Positions 49,488 through 64,000 of a stretch of 64,000 nucleotides of DNA are shown here, piece by piece. The notes beneath the pieces are model-generated. The model worked only from the letters and a program-made list of their open reading frames with translations, made no database searches and was not told the DNA's origin. Location of the stretch: positions 1,426,001 to 1,490,000 of the forward strand of contig CP154954.1 of assembly GCA_039621445.1 (NCBI GenBank), read 5' to 3'. Numbering within the stretch: position 1 is the stretch's first letter; each line of letters starts with the position of its first letter. The position numbers were made by a program, and so were the translations under genes. This stretch comes from Euglena gracilis (Eukaryota; Euglenida; Euglenophyceae; Euglenales).

Positions 49488-51185
49488 TTATTCTAAAAAA
49501 ATAGTCTCATCCAAATTAAAACGTACATCAACTAAAAAAGATTTTCTTTTTAAATTAAAAATAAACTTTCGAGTTGGGAAAAAAGAAATAGTGCGATAAA
49601 CACTTTTAGAAAACACTAAATCAAACGTATAAACTGAATATGACCATAATTTCATTTTATTATGCTTTCGACAAAGAGTTAAAAAACAACTTTCTCGAAT
49701 TAATTCAACAAAAAATCTTAAATGAGAAAAATTTTCACATATAGAAAACCAATTTAAAACAGAATAAACAAAAAAACCAAAATTTCGAAGAATAAACTTA
49801 TCTTCAAAAAGAAGTAAACGAACATTACCTATAGGACGAAATTTAAAAGGATGAATAAAGCCAAGCAATCTTAATTTTTTTAAAAAAACTTTGAATGGAA
49901 CAAAGAATTTAAAAAATCGAAATTGATTTGCTTTAGAAGAAAAAAAAGAACGGTTTTGACCAGAAAAATTAGAAAAAGAATAGTAATTAAAAGAATTAAA
50001 ATTTAATTTATAACGTTGTCTTTTAGAAAAAAACGAATAAACAGGAGAATAATAATTATAAAGTAATACCAGATGCTTTTTAAATTCAAACAAACAATTA
50101 TACAAATTTAAATCTATTGAAACAAGAGAACAAGATAAAAATTGATTAAAATTTTCTAAAATGTCTTTTAACAAAATACTTAATTTCTGATTATAAAAAT
50201 CAAACGAATACATAGTATACTTTTGAAAATTTACAAGTTTAGTTGAAGTTATAAGCTCGACCGGTAAAAAAAAATGATGAGTATTAATAAAAAAAGCATC
50301 AAAAAATTTTAAAATACGAAATGATTCTGTATAAAAATTAAAAAAAGAAAAATTTTTTTTTTTATAAAAATTAGGATAACAATTTTTTTTGAAAAAATTA
50401 AAACAACGAGAATAATGAAAAATATTTTTTAGAGCCTTCAAAAATGTATTATGTTTGGTAATAATTTTTTGAAAAACATTTAAAAAGTATTTTTTATTAA
50501 CTCTCAATTTTTCAAAAAAGTTATAAATCTTGTTATAAGCAATATAAACTCCCAAAAAAATAACTTTATCATTACTTGAAGAAAAAATTTGTACCTCTCT
50601 AAAATTAAAATATAATTTATTACGTAAAAAAAAATAAATATTTTAATTTAAAAAAAAATATAAAATTTTTCGAGCTTAAAAATCCAAAAATTAAAAAATT
50701 TAAATACCTAACGTAATAAATATTTTTTTCATAAACTGTAAATACTTTGTTATTAAAAAGATAAAATATATCAATATTATGATATTTTCCAGAATTTACT
50801 TCTTTTAAAAAAGAAGAAACAAAAAAATTTTTTTCAAGTCGCAAGGGAATAAAATTTTTTAAACTATATTGATAAAAAAAAGAAACTTTTTTAAATGAAA
50901 AAAATGTCTTAAACAAATTTCTTTTAAAACTATACTTAAATATAAACCTATCCAAAAAAAAGTCGCCTTCTAAAATATATAAATTAAGGAAAAAAAAAGA
51001 TAGTAAGCTACACCCAAAATTTTCAATAGAATTATAAATTAAATTGCTTGAAATATTTACAAGATTTAAATTAAACATTTTGTCAATTTCCACAAAAAAA
51101 AAGAATCATATGTGAATTTTGAAAAAATATTTTTCAAACGAACTTTATGAACGTAATCAAATAATTTAATAATTTTTAAAGTCAT
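49488..51185 (-). CDS. second intron-encoded maturase-like protein, left-arm copy (one break)
   Basis: Inverted copy of 59133-60830. The left copy is open from about 51093 to 50620 and from 50555 to 49488. The two parts are separated by one extra base in an A-run at about 50626-50634, which is eight long in the right arm and nine here. The right arm is broken elsewhere, so the two arms together support one continuous frame of about 566 codons. Confidence 0.7.
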
Positions 51186-54629
<3,444 letters not shown>

Positions 54630-54994
54630 CGTTAGGGTGATTTAAAAAAACAATAAGTCCCTCCTCAAACGTACATGAACATTTTAATTCATACTTTTCT
54701 CTTCTATTTTCTAATTCTACGAATCCAAGATATAAATTTCAATTTAACTTCAAACAAAGATAATCGAATAAATTTCTAACTTCTCAATATTAATTATCAT
54801 TCATAAAACCATTTGTAAAAAAAAAAGGTTAAATTAAAAATTTTTTTTTCATTTTCAAATATTGGTATTTCCAATTTTTGAAGTAAAATTTTAAGAGATA
54901 AAATTTTGTTTTCGATTATTTTAATGATTCATAAATATGTATCTCCATTTTTTAAATATTTTAAAAAGTGGCTTGGTTTTCTTTAGAATTTTAA

Positions 54995-55564
54995 AATTAT
55001 TCTCTTTTTTTTTATTGGATAAAAAATAACAAAATCAATTTTCTTTGGTATTTCTTAATTTTGAAATTTTTTAATATTTTAAAAAGCTGCAAAAGGTTAT
55101 ATTTTTTAAAAGATCAACAACGTTTTTTTATAAATACCATTGAAGGGAAAATTATATTTAAAGGTTTTAGCGTTGGTTTATCAAAAAAAAATAGTATAGA
55201 ACTGAAAAATTTTTTTTCAAATTCTTTAAAAGGTAAAAAATTTTTTGCCACTTTTGGTAAAAATTTTTTTAATTGTTTTGACTATTACGATTTGAGGACA
55301 CTTATCTTTCAAGATAAATCATTTGCTAGAGAGTATTTTTTTCGAAAATGTAAAGGATTTTGCCCTCTTTGTAAAAGAGATTTTTTACTTTGCAATTTTA
55401 AATTTTATTATGTAGTTCCAATTAATTTGAATTATTTAAAAAAAATTTTTAATGTTATACCTTTGTGTTTTTGTTGTTACAAAATGGTTTTTATGATTAT
55501 GAAAATTAATAATGTGAGAAGTTTAGAAAAATTTATTCGATTATCTTTGTTGAAGTTAAATTGA
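54995..55564 (+). CDS. C-terminal part of a psbD-intron-encoded protein with HNH-like cysteines
   Basis: Open frame of about 189 codons (an in-frame stop precedes 54995; first obvious start is TTG 55061, no convincing ribosome site) inside the intron before the psbD exon. Near the C-terminus (residues about 120-145 counted from 55061) it has CPLC, then YVVPINLNYL, then NVIPLCFCC. This spacing resembles the CxxC-HHI-N-LCxxC layout of the HNH (DNA endonuclease) domain of group II intron proteins. The catalytic His pair is replaced by Tyr-Val, so nuclease activity is unlikely. It is followed 40 bases later by a domain V hairpin, as expected for an ORF in intron domain IV. The reverse-transcriptase part that should precede it is missing because the fold-back cuts the intron. 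Intron ORFs in psbD are known in euglenoids; this may be a homologue. Confidence 0.55.
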   Translation, partial: NYSLFFYWIKNNKINFLWYFLILKFFNILKSCKRLYFLKDQQRFFINTIEGKIIFKGFSVGLSKKNSIELKNFFSNSLKGKKFFATFGKNFFNCFDYYDLRTLIFQDKSFAREYFFRKCKGFCPLCKRDFLLCNFKFYYVVPINLNYLKKIFNVIPLCFCCYKMVFMIMKINNVRSLEKFIRLSLLKLN

Positions 55565-55605
55565 AATTTCATATCTTGGATTCGTAGAATTAGAATAGAA
55601 GGAGA

Positions 55606-55647
55606 GGAGCCGTATGAATTAAAATGTTCATGTACGGTTTTGGAGGG
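55606..55647 (+). other. group II intron domain V (psbD intron with HNH-like ORF)
   Basis: Hairpin GAGCCGTATGAA paired with TTCATGTACGGTTTTGG, matching group II domain V, followed by a domain VI-like stem and the psbD exon at 55677. A noisy inverted copy lies at about 54655-54715. Confidence 0.8.
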
Positions 55648-55664
55648 ACTTATTGTTTTTTTAA

Positions 55665-56385
<721 letters not shown>

Positions 56386-56408
56386 TAAAAGCAGTTGTAA
56401 GATCTGTG

Positions 56409-56422
56409 AAAAGGAGATTATG
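56409..56422 (+). promoter_or_regulatory. Shine-Dalgarno-like site before putative psbC start
   Basis: AAAAGGAGATT immediately precedes ATG 56420-56422, followed by AAG, the Met-Lys start expected for CP43, and lies just after the probable psbD stop. The frame closes within a few codons, so the start exon would be only about 5 nt before an intron. Plausible but unproven. Confidence 0.4.
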
Positions 56423-59132
56423 AAGTTTTATAAAATACTTTAAACTATTATTATTATTGTAGTGTATTTTTCTTTTATTTTTTAGTTTGTTAAAACTTGC
56501 TAATTTAAAAAAGAGCTTCCTTTTTTGCTGTAATATTTTTTTTTATTCTGAAAATTTAATAATGAATTATTTTTGTCTATGCTATTAAAAATTATGAATA
56601 ATCTAATAATTGGATTTTTAAAACGCTATTTTTGTTAATATGTGACAAAAAAATGTCAAAACTGGTTTTTATTTGTTAGTTTTTTTTTTGTTTTAAAAAA
56701 TTAATTGTTTGAAAGAATTATGGTTTCAAAAGGCCTCAAAAATTTAAAATCGATAAAATATAGCTTAATAAGCAAAAAAGCTTCTGTAAAGTTAGGAGGA
56801 AATTTGATTATTTTTTTCTAATCTTTTAATCCTATTAATAAAAAATGTGTGGCATGGATTCCAATAATCGCTAGGTTTAGGATTAAAAAATAATTTTTAA
56901 CTTAAGTCATTTAAGTTAATTTATATTTTTTATTGGTATAAAAACATTGATAAAAAATTTATAAACTTGTTTTTTTGAACAGTAATTTTTACTATTAATT
57001 TTTTGGTGAAAAAGGTTTTAAGTTTAAATAATTAAATTTTTTGTTTAATTAATTTTTGGCATATTTTATTCTTTTTTTTTTTTATTGTGATTTGAAGTTT
57101 AGATTTATCCGCTTTGGGTAACATAATTATGTTAAATTACGATTTTAAAAAAGATGATAAAAAAATTGTTTTTAATTAAGGGAAATTAACTAAAATCTAA
57201 GGTACTAGGTAAAAATTAATTGTCCTGACTGGCATTTTTCATGAATTTTATTTTTTAATTTATTATGTAGTAAATATTTTTGTGCGATTCGTTTTTTTAT
57301 ATTTTTTACCGAAAATGTAAAATATGGTTTATTTTTAAAACAAACTTTTTGTTTATATAAGTTGCATTTTTATTATTTAAAATTGTAAAAACTCTTTTTT
57401 GAAAATTTTTTAATTTTAATTTACTAATTATTTTAGTTGAGTTTTTAGTTCAATTGATAAATATTTTTAAGTACTAACTTCTATTTTTTTGGCTATTGTA
57501 GAAAAATCTTAAAAACATTTAAAAAGCGGTATACTTTTCTGGTTTATAAATTTACTTTTAAAAATTAGGTAAAACTCAGGTTTTTTTTATTTTATTTTCC
57601 AGTATTTAAAAATTACATTTAAGAACATTTTATTTTTTGCGAAAAGGAACGGAGTAATAAAAAATTTTTGAGATGATTTATTAAAATTTCATATTAGTAT
57701 TATTAATATTTTAATAATATTCTTTACAGCATAAATCGTAGTTATAAATAATTTTTAACTTAGTAGCTATATGGTATGGAATTGTCATGTTTGGTTTCGA
57801 AAAAGAGGTTTTTTAAAACCGACTTCACTTATAATGTATCAAAGTAATTTAAATTTACAGAAAAAAGTTACAAGTGATTTATTGTATTATGAGTAGGTTA
57901 GCTGTTATTAATTCTTCATTGTATTAATTTAAGCAAAAGTTATAAATGTAAAATTTTCTTAAATTTTTAAACACAATTAAATTGTAAAGGTTTTTTTTAA
58001 TTTTTGTAATTTGATTTAAAATTTTCATTTTAGTAAAGCATTTATTATTTTTTGTAATATTCTTTAGAATTTTGTATAACCTTTGTTTTTTTATCAGTTA
58101 ACCAAAATCGCTTTTTTAAAATTTGTTTAATTTTTTATTTTCTATAGTTATGGCATATTTTTTAGTAGAATTTTATAAAAATTTTATAAAGCTTAATGAA
58201 ATGAAATTTCTTGTTGTGTTTTTGGGATGTTTAACATATTAGTTTTTTATTCAATCCTATTCATGGTTAAGTTTAAAATGTGGTTGGAAATATTTTTTTG
58301 AAATTCACAATTATTGTTTATTTAATTCAATAAGTAGGTCTTGGTTTAAAAGAACTTCTTCTTTGATAAAAAAAGGTTTTTTTATTTACCCTACTGTTCC
58401 TCTAAAAATTAAAAATTTTTTTTTGAGTTGTACGAAAAAAAATTTTAATTTGTTAAAGTTTAAGATTGTCGAAAATGCTTTTTTAATTATTATAAAAAAT
58501 TTTTTTATTTATAAAATATATGTACAAAGCATGAATTTAATTGAATGTGTGTGATTATTTTAAAATAATTTTTATTATTATAAAATTTTTATATTGAATA
58601 GCAAAACTTTTAAAATTTCAACATTTAAGTTTTTACATATTTAGTTGTATGTTTAATTAATTTGTTAAATTTCTGAATTATTAGGTTAGATTTTTGTGTT
58701 TGCCAGCATTCGTATAATTATTGGTAATTTGTTAATATATACGACTTATTTTGATTATTATTATTTAAAATATTTAAATTAATTTTTTATTATTTTGGTT
58801 GTTATTTATATTTAAACTTTTAAACTTTAATAGAGTTTTAAAGCTGTATGCTTTTTAGCGTGTAGAGTTTGATTATGAGATATTTTTTCTTAGTTTTTAA
58901 TATTTAATGTTACATCTTTTTCTTTTATGAAACCATTTTTTTGTAAGCAGTGTCCTAATTTACTTTTTTCATTAACGTTTTTTCCTTTTTTCAAAAATGA
59001 TTTTTTACAAAAAAAAAATATTTTAATAGTAATAAAAATTTCGTAAAAAATTTTTTTAGTAATGAATATTTCTTTTCTTCTTCTAATTCTTTTTTTTCCA
59101 TAAAATTTTGGGATAGTCAGATAAAAAATTTT

Positions 59133-60830
59133 ATGACTTTAAAAATTATTAAATTATTTGATTACGTTCATAAAGTTCGTTTGAAAAATATTTTTTCAAA
59201 ATTCACATATGATTCTTTTTTTTTTGTGGAAATTGACAAAATGTTTAATTTAAATCTTGTAAATATTTCAAGCAATTTAATTTATAATTCTATTGAAAAT
59301 TTTGGGTGTAGCTTACTATCTTCTTTTTTCCTTAATTTATATATTTTAGAAGGCGACTTTTTTTTGGATAGGTTTATATTTAAGTATAGTTTTAAAAGAA
59401 ATTTGTTTAAGACATTTTTTTCATTTAAAAAAGTTTTTTTTTTTTATTAATTTAGTTTAAAAAATTTTATTCCCTTGTGACTTGAAAAAAATTTTTTTGT
59501 TTCTTCTTTTTTAAAAGAAGTAAATTCTGGAAAATATCATAATATTGATATATTTTATCTTTTTAATAACAAAGTATTTACAGTTTATGAAAAAAATATT
59601 TATTACGTTAGGTATTTAAATTTTTTAATTTTTGGATTTTTAAGCTCGAAAAATTTTATATTTTTTTTTAAATTAAAATATTTATTTTTTTTACGTAATA
59701 AATTATATTTTAATTTTAGAGAGGTACAAATTTTTTCTTCAAGTAATGATAAAGTTATTTTTTTGGGAGTTTATATTGCTTATAACAAGATTTATAACTT
59801 TTTTGAAAAATTGAGAGTTAATAAAAAATACTTTTTAAATGTTTTTCAAAAAATTATTACCAAACATAATACATTTTTGAAGGCTCTAAAAAATATTTTT
59901 CATTATTCTCGTTGTTTTAATTTTTTTAAAAAAAATTGTTATTTTAATTTTTATAAAAAAAAAAATTTTTCTTTTTTTAATTTTTATACAGAATCATTTC
60001 GTATTTTAAAATTTTTTGATGCTTTTTTTATTAATACTCATCATTTTTTTTTACCGGTCGAGCTTATAACTTCAACTAAACTTGTAAATTTTCAAAAGTA
60101 TACTATGTATTCGTTTGATTTTTATAATCAGAAATTAAGTATTTTGTTAAAAGACATTTTAGAAAATTTTAATCAATTTTTATCTTGTTCTCTTGTTTCA
60201 ATAGATTTAAATTTGTATAATTGTTTGTTTGAATTTAAAAAGCATCTGGTATTACTTTATAATTATTATTCTCCTGTTTATTCGTTTTTTTCTAAAAGAC
60301 AACGTTATAAATTAAATTTTAATTCTTTTAATTACTATTCTTTTTCTAATTTTTCTGGTCAAAACCGTTCTTTTTTTTCTTCTAAAGCAAATCAATTTCG
60401 ATTTTTTAAATTCTTTGTTCCATTCAAAGTTTTTTTAAAAAAATTAAGATTGCTTGGCTTTATTCATCCTTTTAAATTTCGTCCTATAGGTAATGTTCGT
60501 TTACTTCTTTTTGAAGATAAGTTTATTCTTCGAAATTTTGGTTTTTTTGTTTATTCTGTTTTAAATTGGTTTTCTATATGTGAAAATTTTTCTCATTTAA
60601 GATTTTTTGTTGAATTAATTCGAGAAAGTTGTTTTTTAACTCTTTGTCGAAAGCATAATAAAATGAAATTATGGTCATATTCAGTTTATACGTTTGATTT
60701 AGTGTTTTCTAAAAGTGTTTATCGCACTATTTCTTTTTTCCCAACTCGAAAGTTTATTTTTAATTTAAAAAGAAAATCTTTTTTAGTTGATGTACGTTTT
60801 AATTTGGATGAGACTATTTTTTTAGAATAA
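59133..60830 (+). CDS. second intron-encoded maturase-like protein (right arm, one break)
   Basis: Reading frame of about 566 codons in the intron before the psbC VGGRDQE exon, ending 95 bases before its domain V. The right copy breaks at about 59440-59450, where a T-run and two substitutions create a stop; the left arm is intact there. Reverse-transcriptase hallmarks are faint but ordered: YYVRYLNFLIFGF sits where RT block 5 (VRYADDF) should be, so both catalytic Asp are lost. KVIFLGVYIAY fits block 7. IHPFKFRPIGNVRLLL then FVYSVLNWFSICENFSHL and CFLTLCRKHNKMKLW fit maturase domain X. The frame is open upstream to about 59045, and an ATG at 58927 with CKQC would join if one A-run were a base longer. 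The role is probably splicing of its host intron. The composition is extremely Phe/Asn/Lys-rich. Confidence 0.7.
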
Positions 60831-60925
60831 TTCTTAATATATCGTTGTTGATTGTTAAACAAATATAGGAATCTTGAATAATTAGAATTTTAATTTTGTA
60901 GTGTTAATTGTTTTTTGTCAGTCAG

Positions 60926-60970
60926 AAAGCTGTATGTGCAATGAATTATTTGTGCAAGTATAGTTTGGAA
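60926..60970 (+). other. group II domain V of the maturase-bearing psbC intron
   Basis: AAGCTGTATG paired with CAAGTATAGTTTGG around GAA; the intron ends just before GTAGGTGGTCGT of the psbC exon at 60995. Confidence 0.7.
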
Positions 60971-60994
60971 AACGGATTTTCGATTTAACTAACT

Positions 60995-63601
60995 GTAGGT
61001 GGTCGTGATCAGGAATCAACTGGATTTGCTTGGTGGGGTGCGAAACGTTTTATTTTTAATGTATTGAAAGTAAGTCTTTTATGGATTAAAGATTAATTTT
61101 ACATTTTTGAGCTTTAATTTTTGGTATTGTAATCAATATATTTGTATTTGCAATGTATTTTTTACAAAACGCAAATTTTGTTTAAAAAAGCTTACATTTA
61201 AACTTTAATATTTTCTAATAATAAAAGTTTTTTGCAAAAGTAAATTTTATTTTTATTTAAAATAAAATATTTAATAATTAAAAGGTTAGTAAAAGTTTTA
61301 TACTTTTTCGAACATATTAATGAAAACTTTTTATTTTTAAGATTTGAATTTTATAATTGGGCATTTGTAAAAAATTTTTTATCATCACATATTTTTTACT
61401 TGGTTTAGTCTTTTATCAATTTTGTTTTATTAAGTAGATTTTTGGACCTAAAAATTTTTAATTAAAAAATGTATGAAACGTAAAAAATTGTAAATTTTCT
61501 GTTTTGACAAAAAACATTTAAGAAAATTTGCAATAAGGTGAGGTATTGTACCGTAAAAGTTCGTAAATTTTATTTAGGAATTATCCTCATAGAATTATTT
61601 TTGTAAAAACTATTGTTAAGTTAAATTTAATTTTATACGCTTTATGAAATAAAATTTTCACGTAAAGTGTTTTGGAGGGAAACTTTAGAATTTTAATTTT
61701 TTCTATCTTAATCAGGTAATGCTAGACTTATAAATGTATCAGGTAAACTTTTGGGTGGTGTGTTTTGAATTCTAATTTTTGTGGGGGTGGTTTTTTATGA
61801 TTTAAAGTTTTTGTTTTTATATTTTTGTTGTTATTTTCTTTATGATTTTTTATGAAATTTTTCAAGTTTCTTTTTATCAAAATTTTTCTTGGGAAAAATC
61901 TGTTCGTTTATTATTTAAAGTTCAAAGGCGTTTATTTAAAGTTTCTTATATTCATGATAAGAAAAATTTATATGAGCTTCAAAAACTTATTTTTCAATCT
62001 AATTGTGCAAGATTGTTAGCTATTCGCGAAGTAACACAATTGAGTTTCAATAAAAAAATTTCAGGAGTTGATGGAAAAACTACTTTAAATTTTTTGGAAA
62101 GATTTGAATTAAACGAATATTTAAGAAAAAATTGGAATAATTGGAAGCCTCAATCTTTAAGGAAAAGATGTGTTTTCGATTTAAATGAAAATTTAATCTC
62201 AGATACAATTTCGACTATTTCGGATCGTTCCTGGCAAGTTTTGATTAAATTTGCCCTTGAACCTGTTCATGAAGCTTTTTTTCATCCATTTAATTTTGGT
62301 TTTCGTTATAATGTTCCTATTTATAAGGTTCAGCAAGCTATTTTGCTTAATTTATCAAATATTTCGTTTGGTAGTAAAAAAAGAATTTTAAAAGTTGAGT
62401 TAAATTGTAATTTTTCTATTTTTAATTATGATTATTTGATGAAAAAATTAATTGCTCCGAGAAATATTAAATTAGGGATTTTTCGTTTGTTGGAATTAGG
62501 TTTCAATTTGCACTTTCCAGAAAATGAGTGTCAAATTTCGACTTTTAGTTCTTTGTTATTAAACGTTATGTTAAATGGAGTTGAAAACGTTCATAATTGT
62601 GTGCGCTATGGTTATTATATGTTATTTTTTTTACGACCCATGGATAATGAAAAAATACTTGCAAATCAAATTCTCTCTTTACTTTATACGCGAGGTATAA
62701 AAAAGAATTCTTCTAAATTTTTACTTGTATCCAACACTAAGGGTTTTGATTTTTTAGGTTGGCATTTTAAATTTTCGGAAAAAGTTAAAAATGGTATTTC
62801 TGCAATTCCTAGCCTTAATAATTATCAATTTTTCCTTAATCGAGTTAAAAGAATAGTTAACAATTCAAATTATGGTTCTGTCGTTAAAGCCTCTAAGTTA
62901 TATCCAGTAATAAAGAATTGGAGAGAGTATCACAAATATTCGGATTTAAGAAGTTTATCATATTCACTTTTTTTTGTAAAAAAACACGCTTTCTCTGCTT
63001 TTAATTCAGAATCTAAACAAGATTTTTATTCTTCTAAACGATTATTATTTAAATCTTTTTTAGTTTCTGAATCGTTCAATACTGTATCAAAAAAATATAA
63101 CTTTCATATTTTAAATTGTTTTTCTTTTGGTCACTTGACTTTTTTATCTGAATCCATTAATTTTTTTAACAAAATCAATTTATATTTTTGTGTTCATTGT
63201 GGAATGAAATGTATCTAGTTTTTTCATGAAATTTTATTTTCTTTTTAAGTTTTGTTCTTAGGTAAATTTTTTAGCCTTTATAAATTAAATAAAAATTAAA
63301 AAATTTTTATTTATAATTTGTTAGTAGTTTAATTAAATTAGTGATTATTTACTAAATTAAGCTCATGTAGCTCACGCTGGTTTAATAGTTTTTTGGGCTG
63401 GCGCTATGAATTTATTTGAAGTAGCTCATTTTGTTCCACAAAAACCTATGTATGAACAAGGATTGATATTATTGCCTCACTTAGCTACTTTAGGTTTTGG
63501 CGTTGGTTTTGATGGAATTGTTTTGGATACTTATCCTTTTTTCGTATGTGGTGTTCTTCATCTTATTTCTTCTGCTGTTTTAGGTTTTGGTGGTGTATTT
63601 C
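60995..63601 (+). CDS. psbC: psbC exons, photosystem II CP43 (partial)
   Basis: Three exons of CP43, the PSII inner antenna next to D1. 60995-61037 reads [14 protein letters not shown]. 61713-61757 reads [14 protein letters not shown]. 63362-63601 reads [74 protein letters not shown]. These cover the start of the mature protein and the first transmembrane helices with their chlorophyll-binding His. Splice phases agree: G|CA makes the Ala between WW and GN; G|CT makes the Ala of AHV. Two introns separate the exons and a third begins at 63602 with GTGCGGCACG. N-terminal codons lie upstream in an unresolved intron region; the C-terminal four fifths are outside the window. Confidence 0.93.
61038..61712 (+). 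other. psbC group II intron
   Basis: 675-nt intron starting GTGCGAAACG, with domain V at about 61637-61680 (CGCTTTATGAAAT with CACGTAAAGTGTTTTGG) and a stem of domain VI type after it. No ORF. Confidence 0.7.
61842..63218 (+). CDS. mat1: psbC intron maturase, mat1-like (ycf13)
   Basis: 458-residue protein encoded inside the psbC intron 61758-63361. I recall the Euglena gracilis psbC maturase (mat1/ycf13) as being about this length. Blocks in order: [14 protein letters not shown] (RT-0, residues about 68-82), [20 protein letters not shown] then HPFNFGFR (RT-2, about 127-155), [17 protein letters not shown] (block 3, its Asp replaced), [17 protein letters not shown] (block 4), [14 protein letters not shown] (block 5, where YADD reads YGYY), [10 protein letters not shown] (block 7), and a domain X ending [19 protein letters not shown] (about 350-385). 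No endonuclease domain. All RT catalytic aspartates appear lost, so it should act as a splicing maturase and not as a mobile reverse transcriptase. No clear domain V follows, consistent with the group III type of host intron reported for mat1 in Euglena. ATG 61842 is the first start shared by both arms. Confidence 0.9.
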   Translation: MIFYEIFQVSFYQNFSWEKSVRLLFKVQRRLFKVSYIHDKKNLYELQKLIFQSNCARLLAIREVTQLSFNKKISGVDGKTTLNFLERFELNEYLRKNWNNWKPQSLRKRCVFDLNENLISDTISTISDRSWQVLIKFALEPVHEAFFHPFNFGFRYNVPIYKVQQAILLNLSNISFGSKKRILKVELNCNFSIFNYDYLMKKLIAPRNIKLGIFRLLELGFNLHFPENECQISTFSSLLLNVMLNGVENVHNCVRYGYYMLFFLRPMDNEKILANQILSLLYTRGIKKNSSKFLLVSNTKGFDFLGWHFKFSEKVKNGISAIPSLNNYQFFLNRVKRIVNNSNYGSVVKASKLYPVIKNWREYHKYSDLRSLSYSLFFVKKHAFSAFNSESKQDFYSSKRLLFKSFLVSESFNTVSKKYNFHILNCFSFGHLTFLSESINFFNKINLYFCVHCGMKCI

Positions 63602-64000
63602 GTGCGGCACGTAATTTTATATTTTGGATGTTTTTCTAATTTTTTAAATCGCATTATATTGTATTTATTATTATATTAGTTACTAATATGACAAATCATT
63701 TGTCACTCTAAAAGATGTTTAAAAAAGATGTATTAAATAGCAGTTCTTTTAAAAATGAAAGATAAGTCTTTTATTTTTAGTTTAGATAAGTTTTGACAAG
63801 TTTGTGATAGGAGACACTATTATTCTAATTAAAGCTTTTATAAAAAGGCTAAATCGATATATTTAATCTTGCATTTTATTTTTAAGCTCAAAATTATCCT
63901 TTATTTACTTACTAGAAAAATTTCATTTTACAATATTGTGAACGTGTAAGCAATTAATTTTCTCAAATTTTGCAAAAGAAGTTTGCTCTCGATTATATAT
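63602..64000 (+). other. psbC intron, truncated by window end
   Basis: Begins GTGCGGCACG directly after the psbC exon (FGGVF plus C of the next codon). AT-rich, no exon or ORF recognised up to 64000; no domain V reached. Confidence 0.65.

Larger units (their letters stand above)
56423..60994 (+). other. psbC 5' intron complex, probable nested introns
   Basis: 4.6 kb between the putative psbC start and the VGGRDQE exon. Only about 20 codons of CP43 (roughly TLYSLRRFYPVETLFNGSLV) should be encoded here and I could not place them. Intron landmarks are several: 5'-type motifs GTGTGGCATGG (56846) and GTGCGATTCG (57282, the decamer seen in psbB introns), and domain V-like hairpins at about 57773-57800, possibly 58190-58235, and clearly 60926-60970. 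More ends than exons suggests introns inside introns (twintrons). A Shine-Dalgarno-like AGGAGG lies near 56797 with no ATG after it. A 63-residue Phe/Lys-rich ORF at 58363-58554 is unidentified. The second maturase-like ORF (59133-60830) lies inside. Confidence 0.6.

Overview
The window is plastid DNA from a euglenoid alga (Euglenophyta). It is very AT-rich. It carries rpoB-rpoC1-rpoC2, the end of the rRNA operon, rps11/rps4, a tRNA cluster and parts of psaA, psbB, psbC and psbD. Protein genes are cut by many introns: about 100-nt group III introns, and larger group II introns with GTGYG 5' ends and recognisable domain V hairpins. Two psbC introns encode maturase-like proteins, and a psbD intron encodes the tail of a third intron protein.

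The layout is dominated by three giant near-perfect palindromes. There are only two unique segments. Segment 1 reads 23S 3' end - 5S - spacer - rpoB - rpoC1 - rpoC2 - trnV - trnN - trnR - (trnL, rps11, rps4 on the opposite strand) - trnY - trnH - trnM - trnW - trnE - trnG - psbB. It is present three times: copy A (about 1325-13640, +, lacking most of rpoB), copy B (about 13650-30555, -, the most complete) and copy C (about 31065-46555, +, several frameshifts). A and B meet head-on at about 13645; B and C meet at about 30810. Segment 2 is psbD 3' exons - psbC 5' part. It is present as a left arm (about 47145-54840, -) and a right arm (about 55480-63172, +) around a single-copy loop centred near 55159; the right arm runs on into more psbC.

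Junctions: at about 1325 a psaA exon and intron is joined to the interior of an rpoB intron. At 30554-30949 there are C- and G-runs and a degraded copy of nearby spacer. At 46555-47140 trnE/trnG decay into a T-rich low-complexity stretch. Copies differ mostly by one-base homopolymer changes, which break rpoB, rpoC2 and rps4 in copy C but not in B. I therefore read the fold-backs as most probably chimeric or error-prone assembly, not genome structure, although this cannot be proved from the sequence alone.

Functionally the genes are ordinary plastid genes: the plastid-encoded RNA polymerase (rpoB/C1/C2), ribosome components (rrn23, rrn5, rps4, rps11, ten tRNAs) and photosystem proteins (psaA, psbB, psbC, psbD), plus intron maturases likely needed to splice them. 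The biologically interesting parts are the intron architecture (a 6-7-nt psbB start exon, a roughly 11-exon rpoC1, probable nested introns at the psbC 5' end) and the intron-encoded proteins whose reverse-transcriptase active-site aspartates appear to be lost. I found no convincing undescribed system.
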